A DNA stretch of 64,000 bases from Martinezella multihospitum (GTDB lineage Bacteria; Pseudomonadota; Alphaproteobacteria; Rhizobiales; Rhizobiaceae): NCBI RefSeq assembly GCF_900094585.1, contig NZ_FMAG01000009.1, forward strand, positions 1 through 64,000, in the 5' to 3' direction. The notes beneath the pieces are model-generated. The model made no database searches. It saw nothing but the letters and a program-made list of their open reading frames with translations, and had not been told where the DNA came from. This document shows positions 9,319-17,776 of this stretch, one piece after another (the first letter of the stretch is position 1; every line of letters starts with the position of its first letter). A program made the position numbers and the translations under genes.

Positions 9319-9555
9319 TCAAAATGCTCGGAAGGTTAGCGTCGTCAGCGAGCGGATGATACCGGGGATATTGGCGATGTGGTCGTTGATGAACTTGCCG
9401 ATATCCTGCTCTTCGGCGATGTAGACCTTCATCAGCAGGTCGTAGTCGCCGCTGGTGGAATACAGCTCCGAAACCAGCTCCGTCTGGTAGATTGCATCGG
9501 CGACCTCGTAGGTCTTGCCGGGGGAGCATTGGAGCTGAACGAAAATAGGCTTCAT
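9319..9555 (-). CDS. Stand-alone Lrp/AsnC ligand-binding (RAM) domain protein
   Basis: Protein of 78 residues that is only the effector-binding RAM domain of the Lrp/AsnC family. It has a beta-alpha-beta pattern starting MKPIFVQLQCSPGKTYEVAD and the STSGDYDLLMKV strand. There is no helix-turn-helix, so it cannot bind DNA as full Lrp does. It may bind an amino acid and modulate a full-length Lrp partner or act enzymatically. It is divergent from the pipecolate/lysine catabolic genes, which hints at an amino-acid signal, though the intervening 290 bp contain two repeats rather than a clear shared promoter. Confidence 0.85.
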   Translation of the reverse strand: MKPIFVQLQCSPGKTYEVADAIYQTELVSELYSTSGDYDLLMKVYIAEEQDIGKFINDHIANIPGIIRSLTTLTFRAF

Positions 9556-9646
9556 GAGTGTGTCCTGCTTTTATCTGCGGCCACGATAGCGGCCCGCATT
9601 TTCTCTATAATGGTCGAAAGCGCTTTCACCATGCAAGTTTTTCTCC

Positions 9647-9694
9647 AGAGCGGATGATTTTAGGTCTGTTCGACCTAAAATCTGAATCCGCTCT
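9647..9694. repeat. Palindromic intergenic repeat
   Basis: Near-perfect inverted repeat: AGAGCGGATGATTTTAGGTC, a short loop, then the complement ending AATCCGCTCT. It is a typical rhizobial intergenic palindrome and is followed at once by a second, different palindrome. Confidence 0.75.
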
Positions 9695-9709
9695 TGGACC
9701 AAAGAAGTG

Positions 9710-9757
9710 GAGCGTGATGTCGTCTGAAAACCGATCACACTTTTCGGCATCATGCTC
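9710..9757. repeat. RIME-like palindromic repeat
   Basis: Inverted repeat with ends GAGCGTGATGTCGTCTGAAA and CACTTTTCGGCATCATGCTC. This matches the general form of the Rhizobium intergenic mosaic elements as I remember them. Confidence 0.72.
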
Positions 9758-9845
9758 TGTCCACCGGATGTCGTTCTTGCCGCTTCCGCAACTTCGCGCA
9801 TAGCGCTAGATTGGCGCGATTATCTCTGTCGATTGGACCGATTTC

Positions 9846-11129
9846 ATGCTGAATGACCCGCGCTCCCATGGTCTTTGGGAAAAGACTGCCCCACCACCGC
9901 CGGCAACGAAGCCGCTTTCCGGCGAGGTATCCGCCGATGTCGTGGTGGTTGGCGGCGGCTATACCGGGCTTTCGACGGCGCTGCATCTGGCGGAAGCCGG
10001 CACGAATGTCGTGCTGCTGGAAGCCAATGAAATCGGCTTCGGCGGCGCCGGGCGCAATGTCGGCCTCATCAATGCCGGCATGTGGGTGATGCCGGACGAC
10101 CTGCCGGGCGAACTCGGCTCTGTTCATGGCGAGCGCCTTCTTGAGCTGCTCGGTAACGGGCCGAAGCTTGTCATGGAGCTGATCGACAAGCATGGCATCG
10201 CCTGCGAGCTCGAGCGCAACGGCACGCTGCATTGCGCCGTCGGCCCCGAAGGCTTGAAGGAAATCGAGGAGCGCGCCCGGCAATGGGGCAAGCGCGGTGC
10301 GCCGGTCACGGTGCTCGATGCGCGGGAGACGGAGCGCCGCGTCGGCAGCTCGGCTTATGCCGGGGCGCTGCTCGACATGCGCGCCGGCACGCTGCAGCCG
10401 CTTGCTTATGCGCGTGGCCTTGCCCATGCCGTGGTGAAAGCAGGCGTTACAATCCACACCGGCAGCCACGTGACGTCGACGGAAAGAAACGGTGCGAAAT
10501 GGATGGTTTCGACCGATGGCGGCAAGGTCAGCGCCGATTGGATCGTGGTTGCGACGGATGCTTATAGCACCGGCCCCTGGGAGATGGTGCGGAACGAGCA
10601 GGTGCATCTGCCCTATTTCAATTTCGCGACGGTGCCGCTCGGCGACAATTTGCGCAAGTCCGTCCTGCCTGGCCGCGAGGGCGCTTGGGATACGAAGGAA
10701 GTCCTCTCGTCCTTCCGCATGGATCAGGCCGGCCGGCTGGTCTTTGGCAGCGTCGGCGCGCTGCGCAATACCGGTCTTGCCATCCATAAGAGCTGGGCGC
10801 GGCGCTCGATCAGAAAGCTCTTTCCGCAGCTCGGTGACATTCCCTTCGAATGCGAATGGTACGGCAAGATCGGCATGACTGACAATGCCCTGCCGCGCTT
10901 CCACAAACTGGATCAGAATGTCGTCGGCTTCTCCGGCTATAATGGCCGCGGCATCGCGCCGGGCACGGTGTTCGGCAAGGTGTTGGCCGGTCATATTCTC
11001 GGGCAGATTTCCGAGGCCGATCTGCCGCTGCCGGTGACCGATATCGTCGAGCCGAGCTTCAGGGCGGCAAAGGAAATGTGGTACGAGGCCGGCGCCCAGG
11101 CCGCGCATTTCGTCGGCGCACGGGTCTAA
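9846..11129 (+). CDS. amaA: FAD-dependent oxidoreductase, probable L-pipecolate oxidase (AmaA-like)
   Basis: DAO-family flavoenzyme of 427 residues. The FAD-binding VVVVGGGYTGLSTALHLAEAG is at about 32-52, followed by GRNVGLINAG and a C-terminal GYNGRGIAPGT that closes the FAD site. The family oxidises secondary or primary amines. Because the next genes encode an aminoadipate-semialdehyde-type dehydrogenase and a DpkA-like reductase, I infer oxidation of L-pipecolate to 1-piperideine-6-carboxylate, as for Pseudomonas putida AmaA. A gamma-glutamylputrescine oxidase (PuuB-like) role is the main alternative. It is first in a three-gene set on this strand. Confidence 0.68.
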   Translation: MLNDPRSHGLWEKTAPPPPATKPLSGEVSADVVVVGGGYTGLSTALHLAEAGTNVVLLEANEIGFGGAGRNVGLINAGMWVMPDDLPGELGSVHGERLLELLGNGPKLVMELIDKHGIACELERNGTLHCAVGPEGLKEIEERARQWGKRGAPVTVLDARETERRVGSSAYAGALLDMRAGTLQPLAYARGLAHAVVKAGVTIHTGSHVTSTERNGAKWMVSTDGGKVSADWIVVATDAYSTGPWEMVRNEQVHLPYFNFATVPLGDNLRKSVLPGREGAWDTKEVLSSFRMDQAGRLVFGSVGALRNTGLAIHKSWARRSIRKLFPQLGDIPFECEWYGKIGMTDNALPRFHKLDQNVVGFSGYNGRGIAPGTVFGKVLAGHILGQISEADLPLPVTDIVEPSFRAAKEMWYEAGAQAAHFVGARV

Positions 11130-11176
11130 AGCAATTCCAGGAAAAGTGCACAGCGGTTTTCCGTCCGGAATTGCGA
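11130..11176. repeat. Palindromic repeat (GCAATTCC type)
   Basis: AGCAATTCCAGGAAAAGTGC and, after a short spacer, the inverse ending TCCGGAATTGC. A second copy in the opposite orientation lies at 45795-45843. It lies between the oxidase and dehydrogenase genes and may fold in their transcript. Confidence 0.75.
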
Positions 11177-11228
11177 CAAAATAGATAGAACAATCCAACG
11201 AGCCTGCATTACGGGAAGAGGAAACAAG

Positions 11229-12764
11229 ATGACCGCGACATCAGATCTTGCTGCCGAAACCAAAGTTATACTGACGGAGCTTGGCGTATCGGCCGATCGC
11301 TACACCGGCGGAACGCTGGCCGTCACCTCGCCGGTCACCGGCGCCGAGATCGGCCGGCTGAAGGAGCATTCGGCCGGCGAGGCGAAGGGCGCGATCGCGG
11401 CGGCGCACGAGGCGTTTCTCGCATGGCGGAATGTGCCGGCGCCGAAACGCGGCGAGCTGATCCGCCTGCTCGGCGAGGAGTTGCGTGCCGGCAAGGCGGC
11501 TCTCGGCCGTCTCGTGTCCATCGAAGTCGGCAAGATCACCTCCGAAGGCCTCGGTGAAGTGCAGGAGATGATCGATATCTGCGATTTCGCCGTAGGGCTG
11601 TCCCGTCAGCTTTACGGTTTGACCATTGCCACAGAGCGCTCCGAGCACCGGATGATGGAAAGCTGGCATCCGCTTGGGGCGATCGGCATCATCTCCGCCT
11701 TCAATTTCCCGGTTGCCGTCTGGTCGTGGAATGCGGCGCTCGCCATCGTCTGCGGCAATTCCACCATCTGGAAGCCATCGGAAAAGACGCCGCTGACGGC
11801 GCTTGCCGTGCAGGCTTTGTTCGAGAAGGCGCTGAAGCGCTACGTGGCCGAAGGTGGCGAGGCACCCGCCAATCTTTCGACCCTGCTGATCGGCGGCCGC
11901 GATCTCGGCGAGCTCTTGGTCGATCATCGCCAAGTGCCGCTGGTGTCTGCGACCGGCTCGACGGCGATGGGCCGCGCGGTCGGTCCGCGTCTTGCCGGCC
12001 GTTTCGCCCGCGCCATCCTTGAGCTTGGCGGCAACAATGCTGCGATCGTCTGCCCGACGGCCGATCTCGACCTCACCCTGCGCGGCGTCGCCTTCTCCGC
12101 CATGGGCACGGCCGGTCAGCGCTGCACGACGCTACGTCGCCTCTTCGTTCACGACAGCGTCTATGAGCAGCTCGTTCCGCGCCTGCAGAACGCCTATGGT
12201 TCGGTGACAATAGGCAATCCGCTTGAGGCCGGAACCCTCGTCGGCCCGCTGATCGATAAGCAGGCTTTCGATCGGATGCAGGCGGCGCTTGCCGCAGCGA
12301 AGTCGGCCGGCGGCACGGTGACGGGTGGCGAGCGCGTCGAAAACGGGTCTGCCGACGCCTTCTATGTCCGTCCTGCTCTCGTCGAGATGCCCGAACAGAC
12401 GGGTCCGGTCGAGCAGGAGACCTTCGCGCCGATCCTCTACGTCATGAAGTACAGCGATTTCGACAAGGCGCTGGCGCTGCATAATGCCGTGCCGCAGGGC
12501 CTGTCGTCTTCGATCTTCACCAATGACATGCGCGAGGCCGAGACGTTCGTGTCGGCGCGCGGTTCGGATTGCGGCATCGCCAATGTCAACCTCGGCCCCT
12601 CCGGCGCCGAGATCGGCGGCGCATTCGGCGGCGAGAAGGAAACCGGCGGCGGGCGCGAGTCCGGTTCCGACGCCTGGAAGGCCTATATGCGCCGGGCGAC
12701 CAATACGATCAATTACGGCCGCACGCTGCCGCTGGCCCAGGGCGTCAAGTTCGACGTGGCATAG
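11229..12764 (+). CDS. amaB: Aldehyde dehydrogenase, ALDH7 type, probable aminoadipate-semialdehyde dehydrogenase
   Basis: NAD(P)-dependent aldehyde dehydrogenase of 511 residues, the usual ALDH7 length. Visible motifs are FNFPVAVWSWN (cofactor site), the general base Glu in ILELGGNNA and the catalytic Cys in GTAGQRCTTLRR. ALDH7 enzymes (antiquitin, AmaB) oxidise 2-aminoadipate 6-semialdehyde to 2-aminoadipate, which fits the preceding amine oxidase. It starts 99 bp after that gene with GGAAGAGGAAACAAG upstream of the ATG. Confidence 0.82.
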   Translation: MTATSDLAAETKVILTELGVSADRYTGGTLAVTSPVTGAEIGRLKEHSAGEAKGAIAAAHEAFLAWRNVPAPKRGELIRLLGEELRAGKAALGRLVSIEVGKITSEGLGEVQEMIDICDFAVGLSRQLYGLTIATERSEHRMMESWHPLGAIGIISAFNFPVAVWSWNAALAIVCGNSTIWKPSEKTPLTALAVQALFEKALKRYVAEGGEAPANLSTLLIGGRDLGELLVDHRQVPLVSATGSTAMGRAVGPRLAGRFARAILELGGNNAAIVCPTADLDLTLRGVAFSAMGTAGQRCTTLRRLFVHDSVYEQLVPRLQNAYGSVTIGNPLEAGTLVGPLIDKQAFDRMQAALAAAKSAGGTVTGGERVENGSADAFYVRPALVEMPEQTGPVEQETFAPILYVMKYSDFDKALALHNAVPQGLSSSIFTNDMREAETFVSARGSDCGIANVNLGPSGAEIGGAFGGEKETGGGRESGSDAWKAYMRRATNTINYGRTLPLAQGVKFDVA

Positions 12765-12848
12765 CGCAAGAGCCTTGCTGCATTGCGATGGAGAGGATGA
12801 GGGCGTAGAAAGCCTTTGTCCTCCCATTTGTTTTCAAGGTCTTGTCCC

Positions 12849-13838
12849 ATGCATCTGTCGCTTGCCGAAGCCGAAACATTGATCATGGAGGCTTTGCAGC
12901 GAAACAGGGTTAGTGCCGAGAACGCTCGTTCCGTGGCTGTCGCGCTCGTGGCGGCGGAGGCTGCTGGGCAGGGTGGTCATGGTCTGCGCCGCGTACCCGC
13001 CTATGCCGGTCAGGCCAAGGTCGGCAAGACCGATGGTTTCGCTACACCGCAGCTGAGCCGGCCCTTTCCGGCCGTGCTGCGCATCGATGCCGGCAACGGT
13101 TATGCTTATCCGGCTCTCGATCTCGCCGTTGCCGAGCTTCCAGCCATCGCCCGTGAGCAGGGGATTGCGCTTGCCGCCATCAGCCGCTCGCATCATGCCG
13201 GCGTCATGGGCCTGACGGTGGAGCGTTTTGCCGATCAGGGGCTGGTGGCGCTGATGGTCGCCAATGCGCCGGCTTCGATGGCGCCCTGGGGCGGCAAGAC
13301 GCCGGTCTTCGGCACCAACCCGATTGCTTTCGCCGCGCCGCTTCCGGGTGACGAGCCTGTTGTCATCGACCTGGCGCTGTCGAAGGTGGCGCGTGGCAAG
13401 GTGATGGCGGCGCGGCAACAGGGTGCTTCCATTCCATCCGACTGGGCTTTCGACCGCGAGGGGAGGCCGACTACGGATGCCGAAGAAGCTTTGGCCGGCA
13501 CCATGATCCCGGCCGGCGATGCCAAGGGTGCGGCACTGGCTCTCATGGTCGAAATTCTGGCGGCCGGCCTCACCGGCGCCAACTACGCCTTCGAGGCTTC
13601 GTCGCTCTTTGACGACAGGGGTGCGCCGCCGGCGCTCGGCCATACGATCATCGCAATCAATCCGGCGGCGACAAGTGCTGCCGATACGGCAGAGCGGCTG
13701 GCCTTGCTGGCGGGTGAGATCACCCACGATCCCAATGTCCGCCTGCCGGGTCGGCGCGGGCAGAGTTCACGCCGGCTGGCGCGGACAGAGGGCATCGCCG
13801 TCGAGGATGAGGTGATCGCGGCGATAGAGAAGCTCTGA
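12849..13838 (+). CDS. Ldh2-family NAD(P)H oxidoreductase, possible piperideine-2-carboxylate reductase
   Basis: Malate/L-lactate dehydrogenase (Ldh2) fold protein of 329 residues with the family motifs SRSHHAGVMGL, FGTNPIAFA and KGAALALMVEILAAGLTGA. P. putida DpkA, of this family, reduces 1-piperideine-2-carboxylate to L-pipecolate in D-lysine breakdown. With the two preceding genes this would complete D-lysine to aminoadipate minus the first step. Ldh2 enzymes also use ureidoglycolate or 2,3-diketogulonate, so the substrate is inferred from context. The ATG at 12849 is preceded by CAAGGT; the longer frame from 12816 lacks a good ribosome site. Confidence 0.75.
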   Translation: MHLSLAEAETLIMEALQRNRVSAENARSVAVALVAAEAAGQGGHGLRRVPAYAGQAKVGKTDGFATPQLSRPFPAVLRIDAGNGYAYPALDLAVAELPAIAREQGIALAAISRSHHAGVMGLTVERFADQGLVALMVANAPASMAPWGGKTPVFGTNPIAFAAPLPGDEPVVIDLALSKVARGKVMAARQQGASIPSDWAFDREGRPTTDAEEALAGTMIPAGDAKGAALALMVEILAAGLTGANYAFEASSLFDDRGAPPALGHTIIAINPAATSAADTAERLALLAGEITHDPNVRLPGRRGQSSRRLARTEGIAVEDEVIAAIEKL

Positions 13839-13884
13839 GGTTGATGGTCGGGCGAGCGTGCGTTTGCCGCGCTTTTAGTTACGA

Positions 13885-13924
13885 CCCCTCACCCCAGCCC
13901 TCTCCCCGCAAGCGGGGAGAGGGG
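13885..13924. repeat. Dispersed G/C hairpin repeat, copy 4
   Basis: CCCCTCACCCCAGCCCTCTC followed by CCCGCAAGCGGGGAGAGGGG. It faces copy 5 in inverted orientation about 70 bp away. Confidence 0.8.
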
Positions 13925-13995
13925 TTACTGCGCAAAACAATGCGCGGCATGTATGAGGTCTGCCTGTATAAGAGGATATTTGTTTGGCTCGATCA

Positions 13996-14035
13996 TCCCC
14001 TCGCCCCGCTTGCGGGGAGAGGGTTAGGGTGAGGG
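13996..14035. repeat. Dispersed G/C hairpin repeat, copy 5 (inverted)
   Basis: TCCCCTCGCCCCGCTTGCGG then GGAGAGGGTTAGGGTGAGGG. It lies between the convergent ends of the Ldh2 gene and the glycoside hydrolase gene, so it may act as a transcription barrier for both. Confidence 0.8.
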
Positions 14036-14093
14036 CCAGGCAGACGGTCGCTACACGGATGAGGGCGCCTGACGGTCACCCATAATCTACGAA

Positions 14094-15410
14094 TCAAGCG
14101 ATGGCCGGCTTCTCGTCCAGCCAGCCGCCGGTAAAGCCGGCGCGCTCCAGGCCGGTGCGGAGGATCGGCGATTGCCGCATCAGGTTCCAGATCATGCCGG
14201 TGCGGGCGTTTTCGATCATCATGACCAGCAGGCCCTGGTCGATGGCGACGGAGCGGTCGTCCACCCAGCCTTCTGGACCTGTGCCCTTGACGCTCGGGTT
14301 GAAGCCGCCGGGGAAACGGCCGTCGAGCAGCAGGTTGGGATAGGTCGACAGGAGTGCCCGCGTGCCGTCAAGTGCGGCCTGGCGGTCGAAAGCCAGGCAA
14401 GACAGCGGCCCCCAGGGCGCGATGGTGCCATCATCCGGGCCGAGGGGTGCGCCGCGGGCGGCATAGCCGAAGACCTTCGGAGCGTAGCGGAGGCTATGTT
14501 TGGTGCCGGTGGGGTTTGGGCCGTCGCAGGCGGAAAGACCCCATATGTCCTTCGCATAGCCGGTGAAATGGCCGGGATTGCGTTCCGTGTAGTCGCGCTG
14601 CACCGCAATTGCCGTCTGCGTGTTACGGAAGTAATCGATGTCCTTGTCGGCGACATGCTTGTCGCGGATGCCGCGAAAATCGATCCAGGCATGCGAGAAG
14701 AGGTGGATGAACAGCGGCCCGGCATAGAGGAAGGGCGTGTCCTTGAACATCATCCAGGTATAGGTCGAGGCAAAGGCGTCGTAGCTCGATGGCGGGACAG
14801 GATGCGTGGGCGAGCCGAGCGCAAGCACATAGAGGAAGATCGCTTCGTCATAGCCCTGGTAGCGCCAGCGCAGGAAACCGCTGGCCGGTTTCCAGCCCAT
14901 GCTGATGGTCTGGCCCCTGTTCAGCGCCCAATGCCAGTCGCAGCGCTCATAGAGGAATTTCGCCTGCTTGCGGAGATCGCGCTCGACCTGGCTGTTTCCG
15001 GTGAAATAGGCAGCCGCCGTCAGGACGCCGATCAGCAGCAGACCGGTATCGATGGTCGAAAGCTCGCTGTTCCAGGCGCGGTTGCCGGTCTCCATGTAGA
15101 GGAAGTGATAGTAGAAGCCGCGATGGCCGGTGGCGCCACGCTCGGTACCCTGATCGCTGTTGGCGAAGAAATCGAGGGCGGCCAGCACCCGTTTGGCCGC
15201 ATCGGCGCGGCTGATCCAGCCGCGCTCGACAGCAACCGGATAGCTCGACAGCGCAAAGCCGACCGCGGCGATGCTGCAATGGCTCGTCTTGATGGAGGTA
15301 TCCGCCACCAGTCCGTTTTCCGGATTGGTGTAAAGCATGAAATAGTCGAAGGCCGAGCGTTGTAGGCGGTCGATCAGCGCGTCGTCGGTTTCGGTTACCT
15401 GCTGCAGCAT
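14094..15410 (-). CDS. Glucoamylase-like glycoside hydrolase (PF10091 type)
   Basis: Protein of 438 residues with an all-helical (alpha/alpha)6-type pattern and the family's aromatic acidic motifs, such as GFYYHFLY, STIDTGLLLIG and WHWALNRGQ. It also has DEAIFLYVLALGSP, WGLSACDGP and APWGPLSCLAF. This family includes endo-beta-1,2-glucanases (GH144), which would fit rhizobia since they make cyclic beta-1,2-glucans. No signal peptide is apparent at MLQQVTETDDAL, so a cytoplasmic role is likely. The gene stands alone, and the exact substrate is inferred from the family only. Confidence 0.75.
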   Translation of the reverse strand: MLQQVTETDDALIDRLQRSAFDYFMLYTNPENGLVADTSIKTSHCSIAAVGFALSSYPVAVERGWISRADAAKRVLAALDFFANSDQGTERGATGHRGFYYHFLYMETGNRAWNSELSTIDTGLLLIGVLTAAAYFTGNSQVERDLRKQAKFLYERCDWHWALNRGQTISMGWKPASGFLRWRYQGYDEAIFLYVLALGSPTHPVPPSSYDAFASTYTWMMFKDTPFLYAGPLFIHLFSHAWIDFRGIRDKHVADKDIDYFRNTQTAIAVQRDYTERNPGHFTGYAKDIWGLSACDGPNPTGTKHSLRYAPKVFGYAARGAPLGPDDGTIAPWGPLSCLAFDRQAALDGTRALLSTYPNLLLDGRFPGGFNPSVKGTGPEGWVDDRSVAIDQGLLVMMIENARTGMIWNLMRQSPILRTGLERAGFTGGWLDEKPAIA

Positions 15411-15691
15411 CTTCTATCCATCTCCTCGATGCTCCCATTCCCTGCTGAACATGGGAGCTTGGATAGTTGCAAATCAAAGATGATTAACGATGACATACTT
15501 TTGTGGAGGATTCTTTAATATCAGCGGGTTGTGGGGGCCGTCATCCCCAACCTTGAGGGTCGAAAAATGCCCTTTCCAGGTGATTTTCGGCCATATCGGC
15601 AGCAGGGGCGGGCGAATAGCGGCTGGCACGAGTCCGTTCGCCAAGGGCGTGCGTCATTGGCTGTCCGGTGATTCGCGTCGATGAAACGGCT

Positions 15692-16255
15692 TCAGTCGAG
15701 CGCGGTTTCCAGCCGTCGCTTCAGCCGCGCCAAGGTTCTGCCAAACACCGCCTCATCTCCGAGAGCTCTTGCCAGCATCAATACGCCCTGGATGCCGATG
15801 ATGGCCTCTTCGGCGAGCGCCTTCGCCTCCGAGCTGGGGAGGCCGGCCTTGACCAAGGCGCCGGCAAGCGCTTCGATCCAGCGATGGAAATAGCCGCGGA
15901 TGGCGGCGGAAAAGCGATCGCGCGTTTCGTCGAGCGCAAAGGCGCCGATCAGGCAGACCCGGCGGCCGGAGCGGAAGTAACTGTCCGTCGTTTCCCACAT
16001 GCGGGCGATCGCTGCACGTGGCTCGCTCTCCTCCAGCGGCTTGAACATCTCCGTCACGAACCAGGCGTCGATATTGGCCATGATCTCCGCCGCCATCTCT
16101 TCCTTGCCGCCGGGAAAGAAATGATAGAGGCTGCCTTTCGACAATTTCGTGCGGGCGGTGATCTCGCTCATCGATGCGCCTTCGTAGCCGAGTTCGCGAA
16201 AGACTTCGGCTACAAGGGCAATGGCATCCGGCTTTTCGAAGACGGTACGCACCAT
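15692..16255 (-). CDS. TetR-family transcriptional regulator
   Basis: Regulator of 187 residues with an N-terminal helix-turn-helix (GYEGASMSEITARTKLSKGSLYHFFPGGKEE at about 23-53) and a variable ligand-binding C-terminal region. It lies 1 bp after the stop of the NTF2-like gene and is transcribed with it. A palindrome upstream of that pair (16754-16769) is the likely operator, making this an autorepressing unit. The ligand is unknown. Regulators of this subtype often respond to electrophiles or unsaturated small molecules. Confidence 0.88.
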   Translation of the reverse strand: MVRTVFEKPDAIALVAEVFRELGYEGASMSEITARTKLSKGSLYHFFPGGKEEMAAEIMANIDAWFVTEMFKPLEESEPRAAIARMWETTDSYFRSGRRVCLIGAFALDETRDRFSAAIRGYFHRWIEALAGALVKAGLPSSEAKALAEEAIIGIQGVLMLARALGDEAVFGRTLARLKRRLETALD

Positions 16256-16256
16256 C

Positions 16257-16721
16257 TCAAAGGCCGAGATCGGAGAGGCCGGGATGATCTTCTGGCCGGC
16301 GGCCGAGCGGCCAGTGGAATTTCCGGTCTTCTTCCTTGATGGGCATGTCGTTGATGGAGGCGAAACGGCGCTGCATCAGGCCGTCGGCATCGAATTCCCA
16401 GTTCTCGTTGCCGTAGGAGCGGAACCAGTGGCCGCTGTCGTCATGCCATTCATAGGCAAAGCGAACGGCGATGCGATTGCCCTCGAAGGTCCAGAGCTCC
16501 TTGATCAGCCGGTAGTCCAGCTCCCGTGCCCATTTGCGCGTCAGGAATTCGACGATTTCCTTGCGGCCGCGCGGGAATTCGGCGCGATTCCGCCACTGGC
16601 TGTCTTCCGTATAGACCTTGGAGACACGCTCCGGATCGCGGCTGTTCCAGCCATCCTCTGCCATGCGGACCTTGGCGATCGCAGTTTCGCGGGTGAAAGG
16701 CGGGACGAGAGGCGTCGGCAT
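16257..16721 (-). CDS. NTF2-like protein, DUF1348 family
   Basis: Protein of 154 residues with the SnoaL/NTF2 cone fold. Typical DUF1348 motifs are visible: AEDGWNSRDPERVSKVYTED, FLTRKWARELDYRLIKELW and RFAYEWHDDSGHWFRSYGNE. No reaction has been established for the family. It is the first gene of a pair with the TetR repressor, which suggests it deals with the repressor's ligand. The start ATG at 16721 follows AGAAGGAGCACATC-like sequence with good spacing. Confidence 0.85.
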   Translation of the reverse strand: MPTPLVPPFTRETAIAKVRMAEDGWNSRDPERVSKVYTEDSQWRNRAEFPRGRKEIVEFLTRKWARELDYRLIKELWTFEGNRIAVRFAYEWHDDSGHWFRSYGNENWEFDADGLMQRRFASINDMPIKEEDRKFHWPLGRRPEDHPGLSDLGL

Positions 16722-16753
16722 GATGTGCTCCTTCTAAACCGATTTGTCGTTAA

Positions 16754-16769
16754 TAGACTGATCAGTTTA
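16754..16769. promoter_or_regulatory. Probable TetR operator
   Basis: TAGACTGATCAGTTTA is a near-perfect 16-bp palindrome centred on GATC, 33 bp upstream of the NTF2-like gene. Its size and TAGAC half-sites resemble TetR/NemR-type operators. Binding by the TetR gene product two genes downstream is inferred. Confidence 0.6.
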
Positions 16770-16804
16770 GAAGATCAAGTGCCGTGATTTGCCAGCTGAT
16801 GGCT

Positions 16805-17668
16805 TCAATGGGCGAATTTTCGCGCTCCGGCGACGCAGGCGACGACGGCGAGGGTTACGACGAGCATCGACCAGCTGACGCTTTCCTTAAGAAGGGCTGC
16901 GGCGAGCGCGAAGCCGAAGAAGGGCTGGAGGAATTGCAGCTGGCCGACAGCTGCGATGCCGCCCTGGGCGAGCCCGCGATACCAAAAGACGAAGCCGATC
17001 AACATGCTGAAGAGCGAGACATAGATGAGGCCGAGCCAGGCAGGACCGCCGATGCCGTCAATGCTGTGCGGCATGGTCATGAAGCAGAGCGCGATGGTGA
17101 TAGGCAGCGACAGGACGAGAGCCCAGCAGATAACCTGCCAGCCGCCGAGCCGACGCGAGAGTACCGCACCCTCGGCATAGCCGAGGCCGCAGACGATCAC
17201 GGCTGCCAGCATCAGGAGATCCCCGACCGGCGAGGCCGACACGCCTTGCGCAAGCGCATAGCCGCAGACGAGCGCGCTGCCGAGCACAGAAAATATCCAG
17301 AAGGCCGGGCGTGGCCGCTCACCGCCGCGCAGCACGCCGAAGATGGCGGTTGCCAGCGGCAACAGGCCGATGAAGACGATGGAATGGGCTGACGTGACAT
17401 GCTTGAGCGCCAGTGCCGTCAAGAGCGGAAAGCCGACGACGCAGCCGAGAGCGACGATGACGAGCGAGGTGATATCGCCGCGGGTCGGGCGCTTTTCGCG
17501 AAAGGCGAGCAGCAGGCCAAGACCCAAAAGGCCGGCGATCGCGGCTCGGGCAACGGTCAGGAACAGAGGGTCGAAATCCATCACGGCCACCCGCGTTGCC
17601 GGCAGCGAGCCGCTGAAGATCACCACTCCCGTCAAACCATAGATCCATCCCGTCGTCGTCTTGTCCAT
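16805..17668 (-). CDS. EamA/DMT-family transporter
   Basis: Inner-membrane exporter of 287 residues with ten hydrophobic segments in two EamA repeats (first beginning WIYGLTGVVIFSGSLPATRVAV). The ATG at 17668 is preceded by AAGGAG at 8 bases. The longer frame from 17740 runs into the regulator promoter. It is divergent from a MocR-type regulator, a common pairing in which the regulator controls the exporter. The substrate is unknown, probably an amino acid or vitamin-like metabolite. Confidence 0.85.
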   Translation of the reverse strand: MDKTTTGWIYGLTGVVIFSGSLPATRVAVMDFDPLFLTVARAAIAGLLGLGLLLAFREKRPTRGDITSLVIVALGCVVGFPLLTALALKHVTSAHSIVFIGLLPLATAIFGVLRGGERPRPAFWIFSVLGSALVCGYALAQGVSASPVGDLLMLAAVIVCGLGYAEGAVLSRRLGGWQVICWALVLSLPITIALCFMTMPHSIDGIGGPAWLGLIYVSLFSMLIGFVFWYRGLAQGGIAAVGQLQFLQPFFGFALAAALLKESVSWSMLVVTLAVVACVAGARKFAH

Positions 17669-17731
17669 CGCGCATGCTCCTTCTTGATCTTCGCGGTATC
17701 GACGCATTTGTCTGGTCAAGCCAGAGACGGT

Positions 17732-17774
17732 GCAGTACAATTCATAGGAACTGTTATGGTATGAGGGGCAGTAC
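17732..17774. promoter_or_regulatory. Direct repeat, candidate MocR operator
   Basis: GCAGTAC occurs at 17732-17738 and again at 17768-17774, 36 bp apart, in the divergent promoter region between the exporter and the MocR gene. MocR/PdxR regulators characteristically bind paired direct repeats. Confidence 0.45.
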
Positions 17775-17776
17775 GG

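Noticed and set aside
9004..9339. Open frame through the paired hairpin repeats
   Set aside because: It is made mainly of repeat sequence and has no ribosome site or conserved pattern.
9130..14035. Clustered repeats as a CRISPR array
   Set aside because: Copies are palindromic, kilobases apart and in both orientations, with no regular spacers or cas genes.
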